Below are positions 39,101 to 52,100 of a DNA stretch of 64,000 nucleotides, in pieces. The translations under genes were made by a program, and so were the position numbers. Position 1 is the first letter of the stretch, and every line of letters begins with the position of its first letter. This DNA is from Campylorhamphus procurvoides (Eukaryota > Chordata > Aves > Passeriformes > Dendrocolaptidae). Location of the stretch: positions 124,001 to 188,000 of the forward strand of contig WBMV01000258.1 in the NCBI GenBank assembly GCA_013396655.1, given 5' to 3'. Below the pieces are notes generated by a model that saw nothing but the letters and a program-made list of their open reading frames with translations, ran no database searches and was not told where the DNA came from.

Positions 39101-42100
39101 TGTATGGTCTCCCCCCACAGACTCACTGCCAAATCAGTGCTCACACACCCAGGGGTTGGCACATCTCTCACCAATTCCCAATAATTCATGGTAAATCTAC
39201 GGTGAGGTGGGAAAACCAACATAACCCAAGTCCAGCAAGAGACACCAGATCACTGAGCAACTGGCAGCACACCCTGTGGGGATTTCTTTGGAAGTTTTGT
39301 GTCACACTTTTGCATAACACTGCTGTTTCATAGATTCCCACTCTTCCTCATTCTCTGCACTGTGTTCAGTCCCGAATACACTGAAGAACAAAGCTGGCCA
39401 TTAGCTTTTCAAAGGGCCTATACACAGATACCAATTTCCAGTGCAATTAAGAAACCACACAACCCCCAAACACACAGCTAGAACAAAGGCTACTACTTTC
39501 TTACTACCACACTGCATATGGGACTAATTGGCATCATGTTTGGCTGTGGTTTCTGCATTCACACAGATTTTTCCTCTTCACCCTTGCACAAGTTTATTCT
39601 CATTCAGTAAGAAGCTTGTTTTTGCAGTCATGTATCACACCTATGCCACTGAAGATATATTAATCTGTTCTTTGAATTTATTTATTTATTTACAAGTCAG
39701 GTTAAAATAATGTAGAATGTGTGTTAGTGCACAGTGGTAGAATATATTCCTGCAGATGCAGGCAGGAAGGGAATTGAGCATGCCCTACCCTTGTCCCAAA
39801 CATACCTACAGGTAGTACAGCTGCACGGGGCTTTCAAGACATTCAGAGTGCAAAGTTAAAGGCAAGCACAGGATAAAGCCCCCACTAAATCCACAAAACC
39901 ACATAGACAGTACAAAAGTTGGCCACCACACAGTACATCAAAATGAAGAAAGATGTCATTCAGCAGGAACCCATCCTGACTGCTCAGAGCAAAGACAGAC
40001 AAACACTCTGAAAGTGATTTTCAACTGAGAAAAGGAAAAAAGAAAGTTTTTCCATATCAGATAAATATGAATATAAAGAGATTGTGTTAGAGTTTCAGAC
40101 CTCAGTATGGTGAAACATTTAAAACCTAATACTAAACAGTACTAAGCAAGAAGGATGATCTTTCAGTTCATCATGCCTGCAAACCTTCTTTTGCATGGAG
40201 TGTTACCTTATGAACACTTCAGTCCCAGCTGACAGAGCCCACCTCACCTTGTGTTTGGAGCCCCAGAGCAGTGAAGCACAGCCCTGTCTGCTGGTGGCAC
40301 CATTCCCAGGGATGTCTTTTAGAGAAGCCTCAAACAGCCCTGAATCCCGTTTGAAATTCTCCACCCACAGATTTTATTTGCAAAGATAAACACGAAAGTG
40401 ACGAAAAACACATTCACTCAGACGAGACTGAAAGACTGGGCATGACCTTTGATTTCAGCACTAAAACAAAACACACATGAAAAAATAAGAAAAAGCTGGA
40501 AGGGAAGAAGACAAGAAGCCCAGCAATGTACTTAGGGCAGTCTCACTAGCTATTATGACACCCACAAACCCATCAGCTTTCCTACTCCAGCTTCACAAGG
40601 CAGCATGTAATTTGGTGGCCCTCTTTTGCTTCCTGCTATTTTTCCACCTCAAGTATTTTTGCATAATAGTTCTATGAAGGAAATGGGTAAAACTGAAGCT
40701 CACAGGAGTTTTATATAAAATTTTAAATATTAAAAAGCTGCTTGTAGCTGACTATTATGGTCAGATTAAAGGTTCCTCAATTTCCTTTTCCAGTGGCACT
40801 GTTGTCTACGCCAGCTTTCCCTGGATACTGTGCAAATTCTGATACATAAGCAAATGCAAGGCATAAATTAATGGAACTCCCACTTCATCCAAGATGTCTC
40901 TTAGCCTTTGCACTAAGGCAGAGTGCAGAGCAGCACTTCTCAGATTCACTAAAATGAAAAGGTGTCTGTGGAGATCCAGGCAGCCCTTGAACATCATCAC
41001 AGTGAGAGTGGAAGCTTCCACCCAGGCTTCTACTGATGTTCCCTCAAAAAACACAGGCATTATTTCTGCCCAAACATGAGCTGACAAACCCAACAAATGT
41101 GCCCTTTATTTGCAAGTTACTGTCTTCTCCCCTCCCATTCCAAACCACTGTATGGACCACAAACTTCTGCAACTTCCAGCACTCAGTGCTACCAGAGAAG
41201 AGCACTGCCACTAAATTATTTAGGAGGATGAACAGCAGAGTTCTTGTGTCATTACAGCAAAAACTGCAACCCAACACTAAAAGCCTTGGTCTGACTGATT
41301 CTCAACCTTATTCTCTATGGCTCCTTGAAGTTATCTTTGTTCACTGAGAATTTAAATAGTGGAGCCACCACAATCAGGGTGAATTGAACATGGCAGTGCC
41401 CTACTTGCTCCATCTCTGGGGTTACAAGGGTGCTGAGGTATTTTGGTTGCTCACATGGAGGACAACACTCTGCCTGTCACAGTGTTCCTTTCCACACTGC
41501 ATTCTCCAGTTCTGAATTACAGATCCACAAGGACAATGACATGTCAGAAATGGTGATGGCATCAAGGACTGCACCTTTAGGAAGCCTCCGAGTGATACCA
41601 ACACCACCCACTTCAAACTTTGAACACTTTGAACACCTCCTTCGACTGCTTTTTTTCCTGACAGTTAAAATTCCCAGCTGCTTCCAGACCAACAGGATTA
41701 CTTTATCCCAAATATATTTCTGTTTAGAGTTGAAGTGATACTTGAAAACAGTTCTTTTAAAGTAAAGATTTAGAGTGTGAATGGGGTTTTTCCTAAGCTT
41801 GATGGAGGTTTCAGCAAAGCACAGCTTTCCATGGCTACTGTAAGCACCTAAGGAATCCACTTGTCCATTTGTTTTTCCCAGGACAGTTTCATCAGAGGCC
41901 AAGTCTCATCAGTCACAATTGACTTCCCTACTGATGTTTGTTAATGACCAGGCAAACACAAGTTTTCTCAACAGAGTTAAAAATTACTCTGCTGTTGCTG
42001 CAGGAGTTATAATTTGAAGCTGCAGTATTGGGAAATACACAAGCAAACTAATCCTAGAGTAAAACTTAAAAAAAAAAAAGAGTAAAAATCCCAATGAATT

Positions 42101-43589
42101 TGCATCTTTCTTTAAGAAGCAGAGAAAAGCAGAGAACCTGCCTGATGACACTTTGCCATTTCAAGGTTATCAGGAGCAGGACAAAAGACTCCACTGAAAA
42201 GTGACTAAATCAGAAAAAGTGTCAGCACTGAAAGGTTTTCCTTTCCCTCTCCTGGTGCAGTTTGATGTAGCTGTGCAGTCACAGCTGCCAAGTTACTGCA
42301 TTTCCTGAGAATAAAGAGGGGGCTGAAGGGAGGAAAGCAAACTATCTGACCAAGAACAAACAAAAATAAGCCCAAGGTCTCTTATATCAATACATGTCTA
42401 TATTAGAGTTCCCACATGATATCTGAGCTCTCTATATTAAGCCTGTCCAGCCAGTCTTCCACTAAATTAAGCTCCTGAGTGGCTCAAAGTTCACATGATT
42501 TGTAGAGCCTCTCCAGACAGCTATTCTTTGTGCATCTCCTCTCCTGAAAGTTTGTCAGCTCCATTTCTCACCGTCAGTTCCACTTCTCTGATGAAACCTA
42601 ATATATGTGAAGTCACATGACAGCAGGAAGCACATTTCATCTCTTTTAGGGATAAAGGATTTCAGAAGGAAGTGGGATCAAAGGCAAAAGTATCACAGTG
42701 GATGAGAAAACGATTTTAGTATTTGAAAATCTAACAACATGGAAACAAAGAGGTGAGATACACTCCTAGCTCTTCTAATGCTCAGGTTTCCCCAGTAATT
42801 CCTGTACAGCCCCTTGATGACTTGCAGGCAAGCTGGACTGCTTTAAAAAGCCACAGAGCCACCTCAGTCTTTAACTTCCTATTTGAAATGAGATGTCTCA
42901 CAATAATTCCAGCTGCAGTCCTGGGTAGGAAGGCTGGGATATCTATTATAAATCAATCCCAATACCTTCAGCTCTGTTTAAGGACTGAAGTTATTCTGTT
43001 TTCTTCCTTCCTTCACCCATGTATAACCAAACTGCCCACTGAACAAGACCTCCCAGCTACAGCTCAGCTTCTTACAGCACCTTTCACATAAATTTCCTCT
43101 GCCTGCAACTTTTTTTCTTAGTACACAGTTCCCCAGAAAGAAACAAAGCTGGGTTTGCTTGCACATATATTAACCAGCAACACGTGGGATACACAAAGTG
43201 GGGCACAGAAGAGGGCTGAAGGTCTGAGAAAAAGTCAAGCTGTTGAAAATACTTCTTTTAGTGTGTTCCTTCCAAAAGGCCTTTTCCCCAAGAACTGAAA
43301 AGTGCTCAGCCCCTGTGCGAGGCAGCTGTTCCCCTGTTATCTTAGAGACAAACATGAAACCGTGAGGAGAAATTCTGAGCCACCCTGGGATAAATACAAG
43401 CACCCCACTGGAAGCAGAGTTAGCTTAAAGATAAAATAAGTATGGGTAAATTCAGTAAAGAGGGAGAAAAACTCATTGTATTCACTGCACAGGGACTGAG
43501 GGAGGGGGAAAAGCAAGCCCTGAACAATGACCAAGAACCCATCCAATGTATCCCACTCAAGAACACTTGATTTTTTTAGTCTAATCCCT

Positions 43590-43613
43590 ATGGATATGGA
43601 TATGGATATGGAT
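43590..43613 (+). repeat. (TATGGA)4 microsatellite
   Basis: Four perfect copies of the hexamer tatgga, followed by tctggg. No further context is recognisable. Confidence 0.95.
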
Positions 43614-45162
43614 CTGGGCTTCTGCTAGAATTTAAGTGCACTTTGGTGGCAATGTAACCCTACCTGAACTAGTGAGGGCAGAAGGAGCAGAGCAAAAAGA
43701 ACTAACAAGAAGGGTATTCTTTCCTCCTGACACGAGCTCCAGCTCTGGCCAACTACAGTTACACTCCCATCATTTGCAATGTCATGTTACAGATGCCAAA
43801 AGCTCTGCAAACACATCTCATTTCCTTCCCTTTGCTCTCCTACAACAGCCTGAAAACAACTGGAGCACAGGGATCTTGGAGTGTGCTAAGGGTTTTAGAT
43901 CCTGCAGACACAGCACACAGAAAGCAAGGTTTAAAGTGCAAAGCTTTTCATGAAGAAATGTCAGCTCCCTTCACATCAGTCAATCCCAGGGCCAGGAGCA
44001 GCTATGTGGGCACTGTGCCAAAGCTAAAAAGCTCCCAACGACAGAAAGGCTCTTTAAACTACCTTGGCTTCAAGTTGAAATGGGGTTTGTAACAGAGAGC
44101 ATGTGAAAAATAAAGGTAAACTTCATTTCTTCTTTTAACTTGAATAGAAGCAGTCGCAAGTTCTTTTTTACAAATTCACTGAGCATACTCTTTTTTTTAA
44201 GAGTTCAGACACAGCCAGGTTGTGCAATAATAAAAAGAATTAGTAAATTATAAAGAGTTGGTTCTCATTTGATTATAGCAGTGAAGATCCAGATCGGAAG
44301 GGAAATCTAAGTAGCTTTCCTGCATTCCAGCCCACCAGAGCACAAGAATGTAACTCTCCAACAGCCATCTAATATTTCAGAGCCATTAGATTTTAAAAGA
44401 AAAACTATGCTTTAAAAAAAAGTTCTAAATATGAAAGGAATTAATAATTCATGCATTTATTTTTAACCATTTTGCTTTTTTCCTGTTTTAAAGCTCTGGT
44501 TGCCAATTTAAATACAAAGTAAACCCAAACCACATCCAGAAAATAAGCTTATAAAATGACAACATCCCCAGCCCCAGTTATCTCGTGTTTCAAAGGAAAC
44601 ATTCATGTCTAAGCTCTTTACATTGTAGGAATTTTCTGTTTAAAAATAGAATGAAGTCCAGGATACCAGTCAGACAGGCATCTAATAGAATAGTTCAATA
44701 AATAGGCTTAAAGTGAGCATATTATCTCTCAGCATCCCAGAGATTAACACACACAGCATATAAACACATTGCCTGCTTCTGATGCTGCAACAGAAATCAG
44801 AGACAAAGGAATTGTCTATAAATCTAGTCAAATAACTGCAATTTCTTTGCAGCTGCAAGCCTGCAAAACTGTGAGAGTGATTCCTCCTGTGCTGCTCTGC
44901 CTGCTCCCACCACGTTTGTTCAACAACACCACCACAACTCTGAGATTCCTGCTGCCCAAAGCCATTCCACCTGGAACCTTAAAAATATGAACTACCTCGG
45001 ATTCCCTCTGGTTTATTCTCCCAAAAATCTTGTGGTGGCAGTATTTTAAATGCCATGCCAGCTTGCTAGGACTGACATTAGCTTAGTGGAGGCAGGGAGG
45101 GAAAACCCAGCCACAGCAAACAGTGATCCTTGCCCTTAATCCAAGCATGGCAGGGCTCTGTT

Positions 45163-45235
45163 CCTGCCCCCCAAAGCACAGGGCTCTCTCTCCCCTGCCC
45201 CCCAAAGCACAGGGCTCTCTCTCCCCCTGCCCCAG
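45163..45235 (+). repeat. Two-copy tandem repeat, 31-bp unit
   Basis: The unit cctgccccccaaagcacagg followed by gctctctctcc occurs at 45163 and again 31 bp later, with a third partial start (ccctgcccc). It is pyrimidine- and C-rich. Confidence 0.9.
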
Positions 45236-46329
45236 CCTGACCCTGCTCTGAGAACAGACAGCAGCTCTGCTCAGCAGTATTGGAGAAGAAAGGAGCTGGG
45301 CAGTGTATGCAGGGCAACAGTCAGAGAGCAGCATTCAGCTAACCTGCTGAGCAAGGGGAAATGGAAATCCTAAAGCAGCGTTTGCCATGCTCCTTTCTTT
45401 TGTCCCAGTTAATTTAAAACACACACACTGCATACAGAGCACAGTCAGAGCTACACTCAGACAGACAGACAGCACTGGGACATTACAGCTCCACAGCAGC
45501 CACTGCTCTACCTGGCTTTCAGCTGCCTTGGCTCCTGCTCCTCTGCATGGCATCCTTCCTTCCTTGTGCCTCCCTTTCCCCTCCAGAACTTCACCATTTG
45601 GCCAGCAGGCTCAGAGCTCTAAGCGTCGCTCCTGTTTGTGTTCCCCCCACATGAGCAGTTCCTGATGCTGCAAAGGTCATTTGAACGCCAATGTAACTTT
45701 GGCTGGCACACAGATCTCCTCGCCCTCTCTTGGCACAGCAGCTACACAAGCTCCCAAACCGAATCAAAGAGGGTTAGGGCCACCCCTCCTTTCAATCTGT
45801 TGCGTTAAAACCTTGATTTTTTGAGTGTGTTTACAAGAACTACACTCTGAACTATGTCCAAAATATTTAGCTTGAGCACAAAGCAATGTAGAGAAAGAAC
45901 TGTACACAAACATCCTCTAGACAGGCCAGACGATAGCAAATCTTTTCCTTTTAAGCATCACATAGAAAGCATGAGCAGGGAAGTGCAAACCACCATGAAA
46001 ACACTGCAAATGTTCCCAGAGCCTTCACACAAACAGTAAGATTTATCTAGAGAGCAAAATAAAGCAGTACTCTAAAACTGAATACATCTCAAAAGACTAA
46101 AATTTAGCATTTCTCATCTGATTTTGCTTACTGGGAGTCACCTCTCCCATCACATCTAACTACACAGATTTCCCAAAGCTGCCACTGTTCTCAAGGCTCC
46201 CACCTCCACCAGAGGTTCTTTGCAGTGCCTCCTATGGCAGCAGGCTTTTGGCTGCTGACAACTAAACAAGCCCATTCTAAACCAGCATCCTTTACATTCC
46301 TGCATGGTTTTGGCTGGAGTTGCATTCAA

Positions 46330-46385
46330 TCACCTCAGTATTCCTTTAGGGTCCCTTCCAATCCAAACCACTCTGATTCTGTGAG
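46330..46385 (+). mobile_element. Probable CR1 3' tail, short
   Basis: The plus strand reads agggtcccttccaatccaaa and then ccactctgattctgtgag, resembling the sense 3' terminus of CR1 with its degenerate ATTCTRTG octamers. Upstream sequence is not clearly CR1, so only a short tail is called. The orientation is opposite to TRAK1. Confidence 0.5.
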
Positions 46386-47519
46386 TATTCTCCAGTTCAG
46401 GACTGAGCAGAACTGATGCCTGGATAAATGTCCAGCCTTTCAGATACAGAAATTGTCATTTCCTTTATCCATGGAGCCACAGGTATTCATTCCCAGTGCC
46501 TTTTCCACTGTTCTCCTGCTTCAGCACAGTGCTGACTCACACAGTTTGAACATATTAAAGTGCAGAATATCAGGCTGTGATTACAGCAGAGTGAAATTCA
46601 CCATATGGTGAGCAGTGGATCTGATGAGGTGATTTACATTTCCATATGTAATGCTATTCCCATATGCACTTCTGTGCTTCATTTTAACCTTGAACAGAAA
46701 CACCTGCAATAGACAAAATTAAATCTGAGCCTGAGAGCGAAACAACAAGATTTATAACAACAACTGAAAAGATTTCACACAGAACTGAGGTTTTCTTTCT
46801 TCCCCAAGAGTGCAAAGAACAGAACGGGAAGGGAAGAAATAGAGAAGCAGGCCTTCAGCAGTCAGTCAAAGACAATCCAGAAGGAACATCTGCAGCAATA
46901 TGCTGCTTGCAGTGGCCAGGGAAGGGAATAAAATATCCTTTTACATATACTGAAATTGTAGAGAAAAGGGTTCTGTTTCAGCAACATGCAGAACTAGGAG
47001 ACAGACTGCCTGTTCTGTATACAAGTTGGGATTTTAACAGATGTTTCACACCAGATAAACCATCTTGTGAAAATTTCTGTTTTGTTTTCATTCATTTCTC
47101 AGTTAAGTTACAAAACTCAGTTTTTCTGAGCACTAAGAATTTTTCAAGTAACCCTTTCCTTATAGGCTTCCCAATGAGTCCATGCAATTACCCTCTCCCA
47201 TCTGTCCTGCCCACACATCTTCAGCAGCACGAACATTTGCTGACACTGTCAGCAAGAATGAACTGACAGTGAGATTATTTATCCTCTGCCAGACTGTGCC
47301 ACTGCTCAATATCCAGTGAGAGAAATTAGGATTTAACTCTGGTTGACTGGCAACTAAATCTTGTATTAGATTTGCTTGGGTTTCTTATATGGCAAAGCTT
47401 GTTCTGAGACAGAATTCCCTGCTTTGTATGCAATTCTGCCTGTGAATGGGTACATCAGGACACCTTGGGCCTTCAAGGTACCCAGGTATAGTCAGGAAGC
47501 AGCAGATTATTCTCTGAGC

Positions 47520-47697
47520 AAATGGGCAGGGGGTAGAGTGTCTTAATGATAAAAGTATAAAATAAGTTACATGGCTACTATAAGAAAGCTATAAGCCAAA
47601 TACAGACACATTTTGGAATTTTTATGGAGATTTAAAACCTTGAAAAATAGGCTTGAGCACCGTACCACAGGAACTGTTTCTACTTTCCTCTTTATCT
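47520..47697 (+). repeat. Diverged direct repeat, copy 1
   Basis: This begins aaatgggcagggggtagagt and ends near ctactttcctctttatct. By eye it aligns along its whole length with 48942-49136, with shared blocks such as gccaaatacagaca and cacaggaactgttt; identity appears roughly 80 percent. Flanking sequences do not align. It is either an old local duplication or two copies of a repeat family I do not recognise. Copy 1 lacks about 16 bp present in copy 2. Confidence 0.85.
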
Positions 47698-48941
47698 ACT
47701 CCATTCCAATTTAAATAATTTATCTGTTGTTAAATAAAGGAATGAGCAACCATTCATCTCACTTTCACATGGGAAAAGCAGTTTCTGTCAAGACACTCTG
47801 CTGAGCAGTACCTGAATAAATTGTTACTGAATGATCATACACCAATTCCTTTTAAAAAGAAGTCAGAAGGCATATATAAATCCCAAAGCACACTGTACTC
47901 AACATCTTGGCAGTGCACACACTGAGATTCAGTTCTTTCAGAAGTGCAATTGGCTCTGGTCCTGAAGGATGGGAAGACAAAATGAAAACAACTACAGGGA
48001 AAGCAGCAAATGAAAACTTCAGACACATGGGCATTGTCCCACATTTTGCAAAACCACAGAACCAAAGGCCTTCTTTAAGCAACAAGCAAACAGTTTTTGG
48101 TGCTATTTACAGCCAGACTTTGAAGAAGTCACCTTGCTGACACCATACACCATTCAAAGGTCCAAGGCACTAAGCAGGTGCCTCCTGCCTACCATAAACC
48201 ATTCTGCCACCGTGGCAGGAACACTGCAGCACAGCATGACCTACATCATCCTACATCCATCTCCTCTCTCTGCATATCCTCACACTGTCTGCTTTGTGAT
48301 GGAACTGCAGAGGGATTGGAGGCAACCTAAGTCTGCTGTCTGGCATATCTGCATATCTGTTCTTTCATAGTCCATTTGCCATGGGGAAAAACACCCCAAC
48401 CAAAAACCCCAACATTTACAATAACCCTACATGCAAAGCACCAAATTTCCTGATTTCCTTTACCTGCAATGTATTTCAACTCAAGGTGTCTGAACTATTC
48501 TGTTTTGTTAGTTTCTAATGTAACTTTCACTACCATCTTATCTGGGTGGTGAGGAATGAAAAGGCCATTGTCTTTAAAAATAATCTGAAGAGAGACTGGA
48601 GGAAGAAGTTGCTTATCTGTACTGATAACTAGTGTGGCTTTACTAACACAAAATAATAAAAGTTTGTCCTTTGTAGCAACTGATATTGGGCACAGTGAGT
48701 GTAAATATCCCAACTGAAAGGAAAGACCAAGAAAGTTCACAGAGAAAACTGTGGCTCATTTTCTCAGTGAGGAATATCCCCTCCACTGGCCTTTCATACC
48801 CACACAAGCAAGTATGTGTTCAATCCAGAATCCTTCCCCTGCAGCTTCCCTGAAAACACCCTACGTAGGCAGGAGAAACTGTTATTCACAGCTGGAACAT
48901 TTGGAATGTGTCTCAGCTTTCCAGATGCCCAGGCATAGAGA

Positions 48942-49136
48942 AAATGGGCAGGGAAGTAGACTGTCTTAATTTTAAAAATATAAAATGAGTTAGATGGCTG
49001 CTATAGGAAAGCTACATGCCAAATACAGACAAAGTTCAGAATTTGTATAGAGATTTTAAATCTTGTAAAATAGATTTACGTTGCTTAAATCTTGAGCATC
49101 ATAACACAGGAACTGTTTCCACTTTCCTCCTCATCT
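48942..49136 (+). repeat. Diverged direct repeat, copy 2
   Basis: Same orientation as copy 1 and about 1.2 kb to its right. It shares aaatgggcaggg, ctgtcttaat-type and cacaggaactgtttc blocks. It carries an extra internal stretch near 49073-49088 (atttacgttgctt). No coding potential is evident in either copy. Confidence 0.85.
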
Positions 49137-52100
49137 AATGGGCATTTGTGGTCTAGTGATAAAATAAGTTAAAAGCAACTCAGGCTCAGAAATAGGATGA
49201 AAACAAAAGCAGCTTGTCCCCCAAGAGCTCCTTTTCTGCCCTGGCAATCCTACACCACGTAAAAGAAAAACCAAAGCAACCACCATTCCCACCCGCTCAA
49301 AAACACACCAACTGAAGAAAAACACAGAAGCCTTTTACCAATCTGCACAATACAGACAGAGAAAACAGCCCTGGGGGCAGAAGCAGAAAGGAACAGATTG
49401 CAAACCATCACTCCCTGCCTTTGTCTTGGGTGTTATCCCCATGGCAGTCCCCAACTCACCCCATCAACACGTCACACAGAGGTCACCCAGCTGAATTCAC
49501 CTCTTCCAGACACCACCAGGGACAAGTTTTACTGAGGATCAAACCAAGTCAAACTAAGGAGCCCTGGGGTCTCCTCGCCACCTCTGCCCTCTTCCTCTAC
49601 ACAGTACACAAGACATCAGGAGATGCAAGTCTGTCTCCACATCAGATAAACAAGGGGTTTCCAGTTTGAAACAACTACTGGGGGTCATTCTCTGTATCTA
49701 GAGATGGAAGGAATAAGCTCTCCCTTACTCTGGAGTGTGCAGGTTTTCTTCCTTTGATTTACACCAAATAATCCATGCCTAGATTATACAACATACACTA
49801 GCATGAACAAAGCAGGGATATTACATTTAAAAGGAACTTTACCACTCAGCATTAACAAGAAAGCACAGAGCAGAAGGCAAGCAATGATGCTTATGCTGTT
49901 TATCTGAATGCAATCAGCTCTGAGGAAAAGGAGGAAAGAAGGAAACTTGAGTGATTATTAATTATAGAGGGTAGATTTCTCCAGGAAGCCACAGCAGGGA
50001 TGCAGAGGGGCTGGCTGAGGAGCAGAGCTCAGTCCCAGGCAGCAGCTGCAGAGGCTCCATCAGACATTCCCTACATCTGCCCCCATCCACCAGGGAGCCT
50101 CCTGCTCCAGATGGCAAACAGCTACCACAGACTGGGTGGCTTGCTTCTGAAATCAGGTTAAGGAAAGGCAGACAGCACAAACTGAATAGACAGTCAGCTG
50201 GCTGGAAATAAGAACTGGCTTGGTGTCATCCTGATTATGCTAAAAACTCCCCAACGTGGTGTCAGGAGGTTCCCAGTAGAAAAGCAGACAGCATGCATAT
50301 GCTCTCCCTCCCTCAGGCCCAAATTCCCTCTGCCTCCAAATCTGGCATGAAATATTGGTTGTAACTATTAAAACCAAAACGTTTCAGAATAGACCTCAGA
50401 CATGCTTTCACTCACAGTTCCACAAAAAATTAAGGTAAGCGTGCTTTGGGGGGCAGGTAACGTGAGAACTCAGCTACTTACTTGTATTTTAACATTACTT
50501 AAGACAATTCTAGCAAACTGCTGTGTGCTCTGGGCAGCCTAACCCTTGGTTCAGATCTGCCAATCCACAACACTAAACTCACCTCCTCATTTTTCCAGTG
50601 TCACCACCTAACCATCAGCATTGTTAAGACAATCAGATCCACCCAAAGATCCAATTCTGCCCTCAGTTACAGTCTAGCAAACCCAGTTGGTACAGCTGCA
50701 CCACTTTGGATTTACACAACAACAATGGCACAGTGCAGTAGAATATAAAACTGAAAACTACTAACTGAAAGACAATTTAGCTTAACATTTTGACTGCTTA
50801 AGTTTAAAGTTTTTGGTTGGTTGGGACTTATAAACAAAAGTATCCCTGTCAGTGAGACAAGCTAAGCTGAATTACTTCTACTCCAGCAATCCTGTGTAAG
50901 CACACACCCCAGAACATCCAACCCCTCATCTGACAGCCCCGTGTTGTACTCAGATATGGCACCATTTAATTATGAACTGGAGTGCCAGAAGAGCACAGTT
51001 AACTTACTGCTGTTTAATGAGCACGCTCTTGTGAGTTGTGAATACATTCACTGTACTCATTAAATCAAGAGGCACTGGGCTTCTGAATACATCATTAAAA
51101 GGATCCAGGAATGCTGCTGCTTTGTTCAGCAGGACTACATGCTCTGCTTGAGTTGGAAAATGAGCAAGAAATGTGAGTCCCCTTCCTGTTGGGCCAGCAG
51201 AACTCATTTTAAACTGGGACGAGGGAGAGAGTGGGAGATCTGCTTCTTCAGAGCTTCACTCCTTTAGAACACACATTTCTCCTCCTCCTGCTGCCTTGAA
51301 GCAGTGACATGCTCACTACTGTAAGACAGCAATGAAAAGAAGTGGGGAGTGATGGAGGATACCTTAAAAATATTAAAAACTAAACAAACCCATAGCCCAT
51401 CTTCAATACACCCAAGGAGCAGGACTGTGTGCTGATCTATCAACCTACCAATTATCACAAACCAAATACCTTATCATGGCAGTTCCCACTCTATTTGCAA
51501 TATATTGATTAAGGCTGAAGAGGGAGTGAGACTGGCCAGCAGCCTCCTGTACATTTTCACAGAGGCAATTTAGAACGTGTGTTCAGTGAGAGGATGGGGT
51601 TTATTTCATTACCCACACAGATACACACCCACATGAGAACCTCTTCTATGTCTAAAGCATTCTGGAGTGACAAGGAAATTAAAACATAACTGGCAACTGT
51701 TCAGCTCAAACCCATGGCATGGAAGTGTTTCCTACCCACACAGGTATGTGAGCTGACATCACTGATGGCATCACTGGAGCTGCAAAGAGCCCTGAAAGTC
51801 AAGATTTAACAAGCACAACAACTTCCTCTAGCACTTCCTTGGGAGGGCAAATTGCATTTCTGAAAGATGTTTATAAGAAGCCTTCCTTCTCCTCTTTTCC
51901 CACCTCATGTGCAGAAAATTGAGGGCTGGGGAGGGGAGCTGAACAGGACTTAATACTCTCAGTGCAAGGCTGGGCAAGACTCAACCACATTAATCTGAGC
52001 AATTTCTTTTCACTTAAAAAGCTGTTGATACTCTAAGAAGCTTTATAAAAACTGGGTTCTAGTCAAACAAAGACTGCCACCTATGAAAGCAAACTTAAGC

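Larger units (their letters stand above)
26863..47519. other. Upstream intron or 5' region of TRAK1, no exon recognised
   Basis: The exon at 26570 needs an upstream exon with the start codon, so this is most likely intron. No CpG island typical of a main promoter was seen; only moderately GC-rich patches occur (33400-33990, 38880-39000, 45080-45320). Several frames of 95-152 codons exist (38875-39333 plus, 41477-41902 minus, 31501-31920 minus) but have no recognisable motifs. Confidence 0.6.

Noticed and set aside
38875..39333. 152-codon plus-strand frame
   Set aside because: No motif, no signal or membrane segment, and composition typical of the surrounding intron.
41477..41902. 141-codon frame, with a further 96-codon frame at 40806-41096 on the same strand
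   Set aside because: Considered as a processed pseudogene. The pieces are not in one frame, and no family was recognised; a database search with both peptides would settle it.
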